Made by a program: the position numbers and the translations under genes
Part shown: in pieces, positions 51,095 through 59,959 of the stretch
How positions within the stretch are numbered: position 1 is the stretch's first letter
How the letters are laid out: each line of letters opens with the position of its first letter
Notes under the pieces: generated by a model
The model's database searches: none
What the model was told of the DNA's origin: nothing
The model's input: the letters and a program-made list of their open reading frames with translations, nothing else
DNA from: Mesorhizobium muleiense
GTDB taxonomy: Bacteria > Pseudomonadota > Alphaproteobacteria > Rhizobiales > Rhizobiaceae
DNA: 64,000 bases
Assembly: GCF_900099905.1 (NCBI RefSeq)
Contig: NZ_FNEE01000011.1
Location: 1-64,000 of the forward strand
Direction of reading: 5' to 3'

Positions 51095-51958
51095 CTATTC
51101 TCCGCCGCCAAGCGAATGGACATAAACTGCAAGTTCCTTGACCTTGATCTCGCCGAGACGGCCAACCCAGGCCGGCATGACGCCCTGCTTTGGCGCACGA
51201 ACCTGGGCGGCGATGGCCGTCTCGCCGGACCCGTAAAGCCAGATCGCGTCAGTCAGGTCGGGGGCGCCGAATTCCCTGTTGCCTTTTGCATTGTCGCCGT
51301 GACAAGCGACGCAGTTCTCGGCAAAGACCTTGGCGCCGGGTTGGATCAGACTTGCATCGCGGACCTTGCCGGAAAGGCTGGCCACGTAGGCGCTGACTTG
51401 TGCGATCTGGTCGGCGGTGATGATGTCGCCGAAGGCCGGCATTTCTGACAGTCGCGTGTCCGGATCGGAAGCAAAGCGGAGGCCGTGCGTGATCGTCTGC
51501 TTGATCTGGTCGGGGCTGCCGCCCCAGAGCCAGTCATCGTCATTCAGGTTGGGAAAGCCCTTCGACCCCTGAGCGCCGGAGCCGTGGCATTGCGTACAGT
51601 TGACCTTGAACGCGGCAGCCCCGGCAGCGACCGCGAATTCGCGCAAGGCATCGTCGGTCAAGATCTCCGAGACGCTCTTTGCCTGGATGGCTGCAACATA
51701 CTTGCCCTTGGCGGCCTCGGCCGCGGCAAGGTCGTTCTTGACGTCCTTACGGCTTGAATAGCCGAGCATGCCCTTGGTTGCCGAGGTCAGCATCGGCCAT
51801 GCCGGGTATGCGGTCGTATAGACGAGCGCCCACGCTATGGTGACGTAGAAGGTAATCACCCACCATCGCGGCAGAGGATTGTTGAGCTCCCTGATGCCGT
51901 CCCATTCATGGCCGGTGGTTGAGACGCCGGAGACCTCATCGATGTGCTCGTCGCTCAT
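51095..51958 (-). CDS. fixP: Cbb3 cytochrome c oxidase subunit III (di-haem)
   Basis: 287 residues from ATG 51958. One N-terminal membrane helix (WWVITFYVTIAWALVYT near residue 32) anchors two periplasmic cytochrome c domains with CTQCH near 121 and CVACH near 215. Distal Met ligands are probably in LSEMPAFGD near 170 and GVMPAWVG near 262. It passes electrons from the bc1 complex to the catalytic subunit. It follows fixQ closely in the fixNOQP operon. Confidence 0.95.
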   Translation of the reverse strand: MSDEHIDEVSGVSTTGHEWDGIRELNNPLPRWWVITFYVTIAWALVYTTAYPAWPMLTSATKGMLGYSSRKDVKNDLAAAEAAKGKYVAAIQAKSVSEILTDDALREFAVAAGAAAFKVNCTQCHGSGAQGSKGFPNLNDDDWLWGGSPDQIKQTITHGLRFASDPDTRLSEMPAFGDIITADQIAQVSAYVASLSGKVRDASLIQPGAKVFAENCVACHGDNAKGNREFGAPDLTDAIWLYGSGETAIAAQVRAPKQGVMPAWVGRLGEIKVKELAVYVHSLGGGE

Positions 51959-51960
51959 GA

Positions 51961-52110
51961 TCACTCGTCCTCGAGCGGAATGCGGGCAGCTTCGTCGGCC
52001 AGCCTTCGGCTGCCGGGGCGTAGGGCAAAGGCGATGCACCCGACGAAGAACAGCGCCATCGCAACCAGGCCCCAGCTGTCGGCAAACGCCCGCATCAAAT
52101 TGTAGGTCAT
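51961..52110 (-). CDS. fixQ: Cbb3 oxidase subunit IV
   Basis: 49 residues: MTYNLMRAFADSWGLVAMALF and the rest of one membrane helix, then FALRPGSRRLADEAARIPLED. This is the usual CcoQ layout. It stabilises the FixP-FixNO complex. It lies between fixO and fixP, 11 bases after fixO and 2 bases before fixP. Confidence 0.93.
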   Translation of the reverse strand: MTYNLMRAFADSWGLVAMALFFVGCIAFALRPGSRRLADEAARIPLEDE

Positions 52111-52121
52111 CAGCGTTCTCC

Positions 52122-52853
52122 TCAGCGGTAGCCGGCGGCTTCGTCGTAATTTTTGAAGTCGACCAGTGTGCCAAGCATCTGCAGGTAGGCGAGCAGGGCA
52201 TCCATTTCGGTGACCTGTTGCGGGTTGCCGTCGAAGTCGCCGATCTTGACTTTGGGGTAACGCGCCTCAAGGCCTGATGTGTCGGCATTGGGATCGGCCT
52301 GCGCCGCCAGATCCGCATTGGCGTGCGCGATCATGTCATCGGTGTAAGGGACGGCTACACGCCTGTTGGCGACCAGATGCGTCGAGAAATCCTTCACGTC
52401 GATCGGCGTGTCTTTCAGGAACCCATAGCTCGGCATGATCGATTCCGGCACCACCGAGCGCGGGTCGGTAAGATGCGCGACATGCCATGCATTCGAGTAG
52501 CGGTCGCCAACTCTGGCGAGATCCGGCCCGGTGCGCTTCGATCCCCACTGGAAGGGGTGATCGTACATGGACTCGGCAGCCAGGCTGTAGTGGCCATAGC
52601 GCTCAACTTCGTCGCGGAACGGCCTGATCATCTGGCTATGGCAGAGAAAGCAGCCCTCGCGCATATAGATGTTGCGCCCGACAAGTTCGAGCGGCGAATA
52701 GGGGCGCATGCCTTCCACCTTCTCGATCGTATTGTCGAGATAGAAGAGAGGCGCTATCTCGACGATACCGCCGACCGTCACCACGAGCAGCGAGCCAACG
52801 AGAAGAAGCGTGGCGTTCTTCTCGATGATTGCGTGTTTGTCCATCAAGCCCAT
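52122..52853 (-). CDS. fixO: Cbb3 cytochrome c oxidase subunit II (mono-haem)
   Basis: 243 residues. The N-terminal membrane anchor (ATLLLVGSLLVVTVGGIVEI) is followed by a periplasmic cytochrome c domain with CFLCHSQMIRPF near residue 68 and GRNIYMREG just before it. Conserved YGHYSLAAESMYDHPFQWGSKRTGPDLARVG (residues ~85-115) is diagnostic of CcoO. Its start overlaps the fixN stop (TAATG). Confidence 0.95.
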   Translation of the reverse strand: MGLMDKHAIIEKNATLLLVGSLLVVTVGGIVEIAPLFYLDNTIEKVEGMRPYSPLELVGRNIYMREGCFLCHSQMIRPFRDEVERYGHYSLAAESMYDHPFQWGSKRTGPDLARVGDRYSNAWHVAHLTDPRSVVPESIMPSYGFLKDTPIDVKDFSTHLVANRRVAVPYTDDMIAHANADLAAQADPNADTSGLEARYPKVKIGDFDGNPQQVTEMDALLAYLQMLGTLVDFKNYDEAAGYR

Positions 52854-54472
52854 TACCTGGCTCCTGATCGCGCAGGTCGGATGGCGACGGGGCTCGGCAT
52901 CGGCTCCTCCTCGCGCTGGTGGCCGAGGATGGTCATGGTGATGTTCCAGGCCATGATAAGGGCGCCGGAGAGGTACATGGCCCCACCGATGGCGCGCATG
53001 ACGTAGTATGGGTGCATGGCAGCGACGGTTTCGGCGAAGGAATAGACCAGGAAGCCCTGCTGGTCGTATTCACGCCACATCAGGCCCTGCATGATGCCTG
53101 ACACCCACATGACCGAGGCGTAGACGACGATCCCGAGTGTCGCCAGCCAGAAGTGCCAAGTGACGAGCCGCAGCGAGTAGAGCCGGTGACGGTTCCAGAG
53201 CTTCGGCACCATGTAGTAGATTGCGCCGAACGAGATCATGCCAACCCAGCCGAGCGCGCCCGAATGGACGTGGCCGATGGTCCAGTCGGTATAATGCGAC
53301 AGCGAATTGACCGCCCTGATCGCCATGATCGGGCCTTCGAAGGTCGACATGCCATAGAAGGCGACGGCCATCACCATCATGCGGATGATCGGATCGGTGC
53401 GCAGCTTGTCCCAGGCGCCGGACAGCGTCATCAGGCCGTTGATCATGCCGCCCCAGGACGGCATCCACAGCATGATCGAGAACGCCATGCCGAGCGTCTG
53501 CGCCCAATCTGGCAAGGCGGTGTAGTGCAGGTGATGCGGGCCAGCCCAGATGTAGAGAAAGATGATCGCCCAGAAATGGACGATCGACAGCCGGTACGAA
53601 TAGACTGGCCGGTTCGCCTGCTTGGGCACGAAATAATACATCATGCCAAGGAAGCCGGCGGTGAGAAAGAAGCCGACCGCGTTGTGGCCGTACCACCATT
53701 GGGTCAGCGCGTCCTGGACCCCGGAAAAGGCGGAGTAGCTCTTGGAGCCCAGGAACGAGACTGGCATCGACAGGTTGTTGACCACATGCAGCATCGCGAT
53801 GGTCACGATGAACGACAGGTAGAACCAGTTGGCGACGTAGATATGCGGTTCCTTGCGCTTCAGGATCGTGCCAAGGAACAGAATGAGGTAGGCGACCCAG
53901 ACGATGGTCAGCCAGACATCCACATACCATTCGGGTTCGGCGTACTCGCGGCCCTCGGTGATGCCGAGCAGATAGCCGGTCGCGGCCATGACGATGAACA
54001 GCTGGTAGCCCCAGAAGACGAACCAGGCGAGATCACCGCCGAAGAGGCGGGCGCGGCAGGTGCGCTGCACGACATACAGAGACGTGCAAAGCAGCGCGTT
54101 GCCACCGAAGGCGAAGACGACACCGGATGTATGCAGCGGCCGCAAACGGCCGAAATTGAACCAGGGCTGGATGTTGAGATCGGGATAGGCGAGCTGAAGC
54201 GCGATCACCACGCCGACCAGCATCCCGACGACACCCCAGAACACGGTGGCGATCGCGCCGTAGCGGATCGGACCATCCATGTAAGCGGATGGGTCAATCG
54301 GAGCTGCTGGCTTGAACTCCGTGTTGCGCAACAGGATCGCAGTGAAACCAGCCACTGCGAAGAACAACACCCACATATGTCGGCGGAAAGGTTCATCCAC
54401 GCCGAAGCCGGCGGCCACCAGGGCCGCAAAAGCGAACACGCTTAGAAGGACGATCTCTGTGCCGAATTTCAT
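52853..54472 (-). CDS. fixN: Cbb3 cytochrome c oxidase catalytic subunit I
   Basis: 539 residues with about 12 membrane helices. High- and low-spin haem and CuB ligands are visible as His in RPLHTSGVVFAFGGNALL near residue 117, VYSYRLSIVHFWAIIFLYIWAGPHHLHYT near 295, and WTIGHVHSGALGWVG near 395. It reduces O2 with high affinity, supporting respiration at very low oxygen (as in nodules). It heads the operon. A FNR/FixK-type box lies 75 bases upstream of its start. Confidence 0.96.
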   Translation of the reverse strand: MKFGTEIVLLSVFAFAALVAAGFGVDEPFRRHMWVLFFAVAGFTAILLRNTEFKPAAPIDPSAYMDGPIRYGAIATVFWGVVGMLVGVVIALQLAYPDLNIQPWFNFGRLRPLHTSGVVFAFGGNALLCTSLYVVQRTCRARLFGGDLAWFVFWGYQLFIVMAATGYLLGITEGREYAEPEWYVDVWLTIVWVAYLILFLGTILKRKEPHIYVANWFYLSFIVTIAMLHVVNNLSMPVSFLGSKSYSAFSGVQDALTQWWYGHNAVGFFLTAGFLGMMYYFVPKQANRPVYSYRLSIVHFWAIIFLYIWAGPHHLHYTALPDWAQTLGMAFSIMLWMPSWGGMINGLMTLSGAWDKLRTDPIIRMMVMAVAFYGMSTFEGPIMAIRAVNSLSHYTDWTIGHVHSGALGWVGMISFGAIYYMVPKLWNRHRLYSLRLVTWHFWLATLGIVVYASVMWVSGIMQGLMWREYDQQGFLVYSFAETVAAMHPYYVMRAIGGAMYLSGALIMAWNITMTILGHQREEEPMPSPVAIRPARSGAR

Positions 54473-54971
54473 TGCAGATCCCGATCTCGAATCTGGTGGA
54501 TGCCAAATCCGCAGCGCACTAATTGCGCAGCCGCCGCCCCCTCGCCCTGATCTATGTCAGGCCGCACGATTTTGTGTCGGCGGCGCAATCAGCAGGTGGC
54601 GAATGAACGAGGAACGCAGCGCGGGCTCACCCCCTCATGGAAGGCGTTCCCTGGGTTGGGCGGGCGCAGACGCGATCGATTGAGGCGAAAGCTGAGGCTC
54701 TGCGACGCGTTGGATGCTATTGCCGATGCCCTGCCAAACGTTGTTCGGATCCCATTGGAAACGAACGCGATCGTTCGGCCGAGCCGTGGCAGCTTAAGGA
54801 CCGTGCTTCGCCGGTATGTGCCGAAACACACCTGGCGATTGGTCGTCGTCCCTATCAAAGCCCGAAAGCTGTCTGTCTCGACCGTGACGCCGCTTCTTCG
54901 AAGGCGCGGCGACATCGCATTAGAAGGCAAGCACGGCCCGCCCCGGAGCCATGCGACATGGGCCTCGCCGC
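54473..54971. other. Intergenic region between fixN and fnrN, no supported gene
   Basis: About 500 bases upstream of fixN and downstream of fnrN. Open frames on both strands are Arg/Pro-rich without motifs. The only feature assigned is the anaerobox at 54547-54560. Confidence 0.5.
54547..54560. promoter_or_regulatory. FNR/FixK-type box upstream of fixN
   Basis: CTGAT-CTAT-GTCAG, a 5-4-5 near-palindrome of the FNR/FixK type. Its centre lies about 82 bases before the fixN start, so a -41 position gives a leader of about 40 bases. This is the expected control of fixNOQP by FnrN or FixK. Confidence 0.65.
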
Positions 54972-55715
54972 TTAGGGCCGCTCGCGTCCGCCGCCACAGC
55001 GCTTCTCCAGACGGCTTATGCTGTCCACCGTCACATGGCGTGCGTTCTCAATCCGAATCACCCCGTCAGCCCGCAATCGCGTCAGTTGGCGGCTCACGGT
55101 TTCGTTGGTAATTCCAAGGAAATCAGAGATTTCGGCACGCGTCAGCGGCAGATCGAAGGACGCTGACCTGGAAGCCGCGTCGAGACTGGAATCGATATTC
55201 CGGGCCATCATGAGGAGAAAACTCGCCACCTTTTCCGGAGCTGTCTTGCGCCCCAGCGTCACCATCCACTCGCGCGCCTCATCGAGTTCATTCAGCGTCT
55301 GTTTGAGCAGGCGATGCTCGAATTCCCGTGACGCCTTCATCATCCGTTCGACGGCCGCTCGCGGAAACGAGCACAGCGTGACTGCTGTTGCCGCTTCCGC
55401 ATTGATCGAGCTTTCCACCTTGAAAGGACGTCCCAGAAAATTCGGTGCAAACTGGAGACCGACGATCTGCTGGCGCCCATCCGACAGGCTCTTTGATAGC
55501 TTTACCACGCCTGAAAGCACGTTCGAGTAGCTGTCGACGTTCTGTGCCTCGCCGGTCAACTCCATTCCTGACTCGATCCGGCGACGCGAGCAAGTCTTGG
55601 CGAGCCCAACCAAATTGTCTGGATCGAGCGCACCGCAGACACCGCGACGCCGTGCCTCGCAAGGGAGGCAAAGAACAGGAATGCCGGAAGTATGAATGTC
55701 TTGCCGAAAGGTCAT
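54972..55715 (-). CDS. fnrN: Oxygen-responsive Crp/Fnr regulator FnrN
   Basis: 247 residues. The N-terminal cluster VLCLPCEARRRGVC gives Cys at residues 16, 19 and 27 (CX2CX7C), and a fourth Cys in TLCSFPR near 112 completes the ligand set for an oxygen-labile [4Fe-4S] cluster. The cyclic-nucleotide-like beta barrel lies at ~35-130 and the dimer helix at ~135-165. The helix-turn-helix ISDFLGITNETVSRQL near 208 has the E-xx-SR contact residues that recognise TTGAT half-sites. It is divergent from hemN, and the anaerobox between them suggests autoregulation. Confidence 0.93.
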   Translation of the reverse strand: MTFRQDIHTSGIPVLCLPCEARRRGVCGALDPDNLVGLAKTCSRRRIESGMELTGEAQNVDSYSNVLSGVVKLSKSLSDGRQQIVGLQFAPNFLGRPFKVESSINAEAATAVTLCSFPRAAVERMMKASREFEHRLLKQTLNELDEAREWMVTLGRKTAPEKVASFLLMMARNIDSSLDAASRSASFDLPLTRAEISDFLGITNETVSRQLTRLRADGVIRIENARHVTVDSISRLEKRCGGGRERP

Positions 55716-55799
55716 GCGTTCGCTTTACCCGATCCTAACTGCCGGCAGGATACCCATCCAGGGTAGAGAAGTCCTGCGGCGGTTTGTCCATGCGCGCGG

Positions 55800-55813
55800 C
55801 TGATCGAGATCAG
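55800..55813. promoter_or_regulatory. FNR/FixK-type box between fnrN and hemN
   Basis: CTGAT-CGAG-ATCAG, a perfect 5-4-5 palindrome. Centred at 55806, it places a rightward -41.5-type start near 55848, just before the preferred hemN start at 55867, and a leftward one near 55765 before fnrN. It may serve both genes. Confidence 0.72.
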
Positions 55814-55866
55814 GGTCTGCTTCAGCGATGCGTGCAGTGTTCGGCGGGCAACACGGTGAACGCGAG

Positions 55867-57216
55867 ATGCAATCGGAAATAGCTGTCAAACTCAGCGAGA
55901 ACGTCCCACGCTACACAAGCTATCCGACGGCGCCGCATTTCCATTCCGGGGTCGATGCTGCCATTTACCGTGGCTGGTTGGAGGCGCTGGAAAGTGGCGA
56001 CGAAATCTCGCTGTATTTGCACATTCCTTACTGCGACAAGCTCTGCTGGTTCTGCGCCTGTCACACCAAGCAGACGCACCAATATGAGCCGGTGGCCGCT
56101 TATCTGCGCTCGCTGAATGCCGAAATCGTCACGATTGCCGGTCTGGTGAGCGGCAAGGCACATGTCCGTGCAATCCACTTCGGTGGCGGTTCGCCAACGA
56201 TGCTGAGGCCCGATGACATGGTTGCTCTTGGAGCGGCCTTGCGGGACAGCTTCGACCTTCTCCCGGATGCTACGGTCAGCATCGAAATCGGAACCAACGA
56301 CATGGACAAGGCGCGCCTTGATGCGCTTGCTCAAATCGGCGTAACGCGGGCGAGCCTCGGCGTGCAGGATTTCGATCCGCAAGTGCAAAAAGCAATTAAT
56401 CGTGAGCAAAGTTTTTTGCAGACCAAGGCAGTCGTCGACGGGGTTCGTTCGCGGGGCGTTGAATCGGTCAATCTGGACCTGCTCTACGGGCTCCCGAATC
56501 AGACACGCGAGACGATCTGTTCCACGGTGGCGCAGGCACTGACCTTGGAACCAGACCGGATGGCTCTGTTCGGCTACGCACATGTGCCCTGGTTCAAGAA
56601 GCATCAGACGATGATCGACGAGGCATGGCTGCCGAGTCCCACCGAGCGTTTCGCCCAATCTCAACTCGCGGCGCGGGCAATTGTCGCCAAGGGATATGAG
56701 GCAATAGGACTCGATCATTTCGCGAAGCCCGACGATGCGCTGGCCATAGCGGCCCGCGCAGGGGTTTTGCATCGCAATTTTCAGGGCTACACCGAGGATC
56801 GCTGCCCGACACTGATCGGACTTGGCCCTTCGTCCATCGGTCGTTTTCGCCAAGGCTACGTGCAGAACATGGCTTCGACTGCCGGGTACGGGCGCATGGT
56901 TGCGGATGGCGGGTTGGCTGCCGTCCGGGGCGTTGCCCTTTCCGACGACGATCGCGTCCGTGGCTGGATAATCGAGCGGCTGATGTGTGATTTTGCCTTC
57001 TCGGCAGTCGATCTGGTGGAGCGGTTCGGCAAAGCCGGCGAGAAGCTCCTTCATCGCTCGAGGTCCATCGCCCTCCACGATCCTGCCCGAGCGCTTGAAT
57101 TCGATGGCGACAGTTTCGTCGTACGGGCTGAAAGTCGCCCCTTCGTTCGAACCATCGCGGCCAAGTTCGATACATATTTCAAAGGGGGAACGGCGAGGCA
57201 CTCGGTGGCGGTCTGA
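55867..57216 (+). CDS. hemN: Oxygen-independent coproporphyrinogen III oxidase
   Basis: 449 residues from ATG 55867. This start is preferred over ATG 55828, which would lie upstream of the predicted transcript start, and it gives the usual N-terminus before NVPRYTSYPTAPHF. The radical-SAM motif YCDKLCWFCACH (CxxxCxxC) is near residue 57. FGGGSPTML near 106, SLGVQDFDPQVQKAINR near 168 and YGLPNQT near 213 are typical. It makes protoporphyrinogen without oxygen, supplying haem for the cbb3 oxidase. The FNR box upstream supports micro-aerobic induction. Confidence 0.95.
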   Translation: MQSEIAVKLSENVPRYTSYPTAPHFHSGVDAAIYRGWLEALESGDEISLYLHIPYCDKLCWFCACHTKQTHQYEPVAAYLRSLNAEIVTIAGLVSGKAHVRAIHFGGGSPTMLRPDDMVALGAALRDSFDLLPDATVSIEIGTNDMDKARLDALAQIGVTRASLGVQDFDPQVQKAINREQSFLQTKAVVDGVRSRGVESVNLDLLYGLPNQTRETICSTVAQALTLEPDRMALFGYAHVPWFKKHQTMIDEAWLPSPTERFAQSQLAARAIVAKGYEAIGLDHFAKPDDALAIAARAGVLHRNFQGYTEDRCPTLIGLGPSSIGRFRQGYVQNMASTAGYGRMVADGGLAAVRGVALSDDDRVRGWIIERLMCDFAFSAVDLVERFGKAGEKLLHRSRSIALHDPARALEFDGDSFVVRAESRPFVRTIAAKFDTYFKGGTARHSVAV

Positions 57217-57452
57217 GCAAAGCACAGTGCGCTCGCCGTTTGGTCGATCGCGAACCAGCTGCGTTTCATTTTGACCGCTCATAGGCGACTACCGCATCCA
57301 ATCGAAAATGCAAACTTAGGCTGTTGCGCGGTATTTCCTTCCACATCCTCTCTTACGCATACCTGCATTCCAAGGTGTTTGATCCTATGCTTCGCGAGGA
57401 GCAGGTAGGCCGCGACAGCTAGGCAATGTTCCAGCTGCCTCTAGCGGAGGAG

Positions 57453-57695
57453 TCACGATTTTTCGGCAAGCTCCGTCGGCAGACCTTCTTTTCGGGCCTT
57501 GGCAAAGGCTCGGTCGCCTTCCAGAAACGCCGCCAGCATGAAAGGGATGAGTTCTGCCACGGTTTCAGACTGACGATAGGTCTGACGGTAAAGTGCAGCA
57601 TACTCCTTGAGTGTTTGGCCCAGCTCCGCGCTGACGGTAATGGTGATCTTCGAAGCTGTTCGGTCTGGAAGCTTTCCAAGTTTCAGGTCAGCCAT
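57453..57695 (-). CDS. DUF2274 protein at the end of the trb operon
   Basis: 80 residues. LKLGKLPDRTASKITITVS near the N-terminus and LKEYAALYRQTYRQSETVAELIPFMLAAFLEGD are the DUF2274 pattern (shown by parts). This small protein regularly follows trbI in conjugation operons of alphaproteobacterial plasmids and integrative elements. It may be a DNA-binding or ribbon-helix-helix-like regulator. It starts 12 bases after the trbI stop and is the last gene of the operon here. Confidence 0.88.
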   Translation of the reverse strand: MADLKLGKLPDRTASKITITVSAELGQTLKEYAALYRQTYRQSETVAELIPFMLAAFLEGDRAFAKARKEGLPTELAEKS

Positions 57696-57707
57696 GGTAA
57701 CTCCTGC

Positions 57708-58922
57708 TCAACTCGCGTATGGCCGCAGCACGATGTCCTTGTGCACGATGACGCGCAGTGGCCAACCTGGGCGGACGATGATGGTGGGCTGGATATTGAG
57801 GTTTTTTTCGGTGATGCGCTGGCCGGCTCGACTGGCGTTCTGCTGGGCTGATTCCCGGATCGCCTTGACCAGATCGCTCTCGTTTTCGCCGAGGCTGAAT
57901 TCCGTGCCGACACCGAGCAATGTGGCAAGCGCCACCCCCTTGATCAGCTGCCAGGTGTGGAAATCGACTTTGTCTTCCAGCCCTGCGTAGCCGGCGGTGT
58001 CGCTCGCGGGCAGATTGTCGATTTCGACCGACGAGCCGTCGGGCAGCAGAATGCGCTGCCAGACCAGCAGCGCTCGCTTTTGCCCGAACGCGACGACGCT
58101 GTCGTAGACGCCGATAAGACGTGAGCCCTGCGGAATCAGCAATATGTTGCCCGTGACCGTGTCGTGCACATTCTCGGTGACTTGCGCGACGACAAGGCCC
58201 GGCAAATCGGAATTGATGCCGGTGATCAGGCTGGCGGCAATCACGCTGCCAGCCATCAGTTGATACGGCGAGATCGGCGTCTGCAGCGCATGCGGATTGT
58301 AGATCCCGCCAGTGCTCCGCTGGCTGAGGAAATCAAGCTTTCGCTGCTGATTGTTCTGGTCGCCTTCCGCCGGCGCCACCGAGGCTGACGCGCGTGCTGC
58401 TTCGGATTGGGGAAGTGCCTCAAATGGATGCTGAGCAGTTTGCACGCTCTCACCGACATCTGTCTGTTGAGCTCGATTTTCGACGCGGAAAAGCACCTGC
58501 GATTCACGCGCTTCGATCGCCTGCTGCGCTAGACGCTGCTCCTCGGCCGAGATGTCTTGACCCGGCACGATGCCGAGCTGGCGCTGCCGCTCGAGGATGG
58601 GGCGACCGAGGTCGCCCGGCAAAGGTGGCCCAAGGACGGGAGGCTTCGGCTTCATGCCGGAATAGTCATGGGGAAGCGTATCGAGTCCCTCGACGGTTGG
58701 TTTGCGCTCAGTGCTGTAGGGATCTTCCGCCTGATCCCTGATGCGAAGGGCCGGCCCCTGGAGCGCCATCATGGCAACGCCGAACACAGCGCCGGATCCG
58801 AGCGCTGCGATCGCGATGATCACACCGCGCCTGAACCGCACCACGCGGCGGGGAGAGGCCCGAAGCTGCAGTTCCTCGGGATCCAGTTTCGGCGGGATGC
58901 CAGAGCGGGAATTTTCGATCAT
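57708..58922 (-). CDS. trbI: Conjugal transfer protein TrbI (VirB10-like)
   Basis: 404 residues. A short cytosolic N-terminus, one membrane helix (VIIAIAALGSGAVFGVAMMAL, residues ~35-55), a Pro-rich periplasmic linker (~65-190) and the C-terminal VirB10 domain. The last has ISPYQLMAGSVIAASLITGINSDLPG near 215, IPQGSRLIGVYDS near 265 and QRILLPDGSSVEIDNLP near 295. It spans inner and outer membranes of the type IV secretion core complex and transmits energy for gating. It lies between trbG and the DUF2274 gene. Confidence 0.94.
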   Translation of the reverse strand: MIENSRSGIPPKLDPEELQLRASPRRVVRFRRGVIIAIAALGSGAVFGVAMMALQGPALRIRDQAEDPYSTERKPTVEGLDTLPHDYSGMKPKPPVLGPPLPGDLGRPILERQRQLGIVPGQDISAEEQRLAQQAIEARESQVLFRVENRAQQTDVGESVQTAQHPFEALPQSEAARASASVAPAEGDQNNQQRKLDFLSQRSTGGIYNPHALQTPISPYQLMAGSVIAASLITGINSDLPGLVVAQVTENVHDTVTGNILLIPQGSRLIGVYDSVVAFGQKRALLVWQRILLPDGSSVEIDNLPASDTAGYAGLEDKVDFHTWQLIKGVALATLLGVGTEFSLGENESDLVKAIRESAQQNASRAGQRITEKNLNIQPTIIVRPGWPLRVIVHKDIVLRPYAS

Positions 58923-58933
58923 GAGCCCTCACC

Positions 58934-59959
58934 TCACCGGCTGGAACGCGAAAAGAGCGAGATCCGCCGTAGCGGTTGCCTGTCGTCAATCCTGCTGATG
59001 CGGATCACCTGCTGCTGCTTGGTGCCGAGGCGAAGTTCGGCCGCGGCGAAGAGCCGATCGACGATGTAATAGTTGCCGCGCACGCGATAGTTGACGAGCT
59101 CGCTGCTCCCATCTGCGCCGACGATGAAGAGTGGTGGCGCCTCGCCCTGATCTATGCGACGAGGGAACTCAATATAGACCTTGCTGCCGTCGTCGAAGGC
59201 TCGCGTCGGTCTCCAGGGCGGTGTGTCGCCACTGATCGAGTAGCGAAAGCGAAGGTTTTCGAGCGCGATATTCGACGCGACCGGTGTAACTGCCTCGGCT
59301 TGAGCATTGCGCTGGCGAAGCGCGATGATCTGGTCTTGGCTGTAGGTCCAGGAGATTGCCGCCATTGCTGTCTTCTCGGTGCTTTGAAGCTGCAAATGAT
59401 AGGTCCGCCGGTCCGTCGTAATGACGACATTGGTGGCAAGACCCGGCGCGAAGGGTTTCACCAGAACATGGGTGCGCTGATTGTCACCGGTGCCGCTTGC
59501 GGTATCGCCTATGACCCAGCGCACGGTGTCGCCAGCCGACACGGCGGTTAGTTTCTCGCCCGGCTGCAGAGCGATGTCGGTCACGCGCTCCGGCGCGGCA
59601 TAGAGCTGATAAAGCGCGCCATCGGTGAAGGGGTAGACTTGCACGGCATTAACATACCCGTACTTGGTGGGTTGCTGGGTCGCGGCTTTGTTGGCATCAG
59701 CGACGCGTTCTTCAGGGGGGCGCTTGTCCTCGGCCTTGCCGGACTCGGGCTGCAATTGGCCAGGCAGCGGCAGTGGTTTTGGCACCTCGACAATTCTAAT
59801 CGGCCTCTCCGGCGCCTTCTCGATCGCGGCCGGTTTGAAGTCAGCAGCGTCATAGGAAATCTCAGGCGGCGGCACCTTCTTCGATGCACAAGCGGAAACG
59901 ACCGCTGCCGACACCGATAGGATCAGCACGGCACGAATCGGTGACATTTTATCTTTCAT
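58934..59959 (-). CDS. trbG: Conjugal transfer protein TrbG (VirB9-like)
   Basis: 341 residues. The signal sequence ends at a lipobox (VSAC near residue 23), so it is probably a lipoprotein. A Pro-rich linker (~30-90) precedes the CagX/VirB9 domain: YPFTDGALYQLYAAPERVTDIALQPGE near 110, LVKPFAPGLATNVVITTDRRTYHLQL near 165, and the C-terminal PRAFDDGSKVYIEFP-like strand near 255. It forms the outer-membrane core ring with TrbI. It overlaps trbF by 4 bases. Confidence 0.94.
   Translation of the reverse strand: MKDKMSPIRAVLILSVSAAVVSACASKKVPPPEISYDAADFKPAAIEKAPERPIRIVEVPKPLPLPGQLQPESGKAEDKRPPEERVADANKAATQQPTKYGYVNAVQVYPFTDGALYQLYAAPERVTDIALQPGEKLTAVSAGDTVRWVIGDTASGTGDNQRTHVLVKPFAPGLATNVVITTDRRTYHLQLQSTEKTAMAAISWTYSQDQIIALRQRNAQAEAVTPVASNIALENLRFRYSISGDTPPWRPTRAFDDGSKVYIEFPRRIDQGEAPPLFIVGADGSSELVNYRVRGNYYIVDRLFAAAELRLGTKQQQVIRISRIDDRQPLRRISLFSRSSR

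Noticed and set aside
53153..54445. 430-codon plus-strand frame opposite fixN
   Set aside because: Complement of an unmistakable cbb3 oxidase gene; the translation is Asp/His/Gln/Arg-rich, typical of antisense to membrane proteins.
54589..54975. Opposed frames in the fixN-fnrN gap
   Set aside because: Both are low-complexity basic sequences without ribosome-binding sites; treated as non-coding.
55822..57282. 486-codon minus-strand frame opposite hemN
   Set aside because: hemN has the radical-SAM motif and full family length; the antisense product has none.
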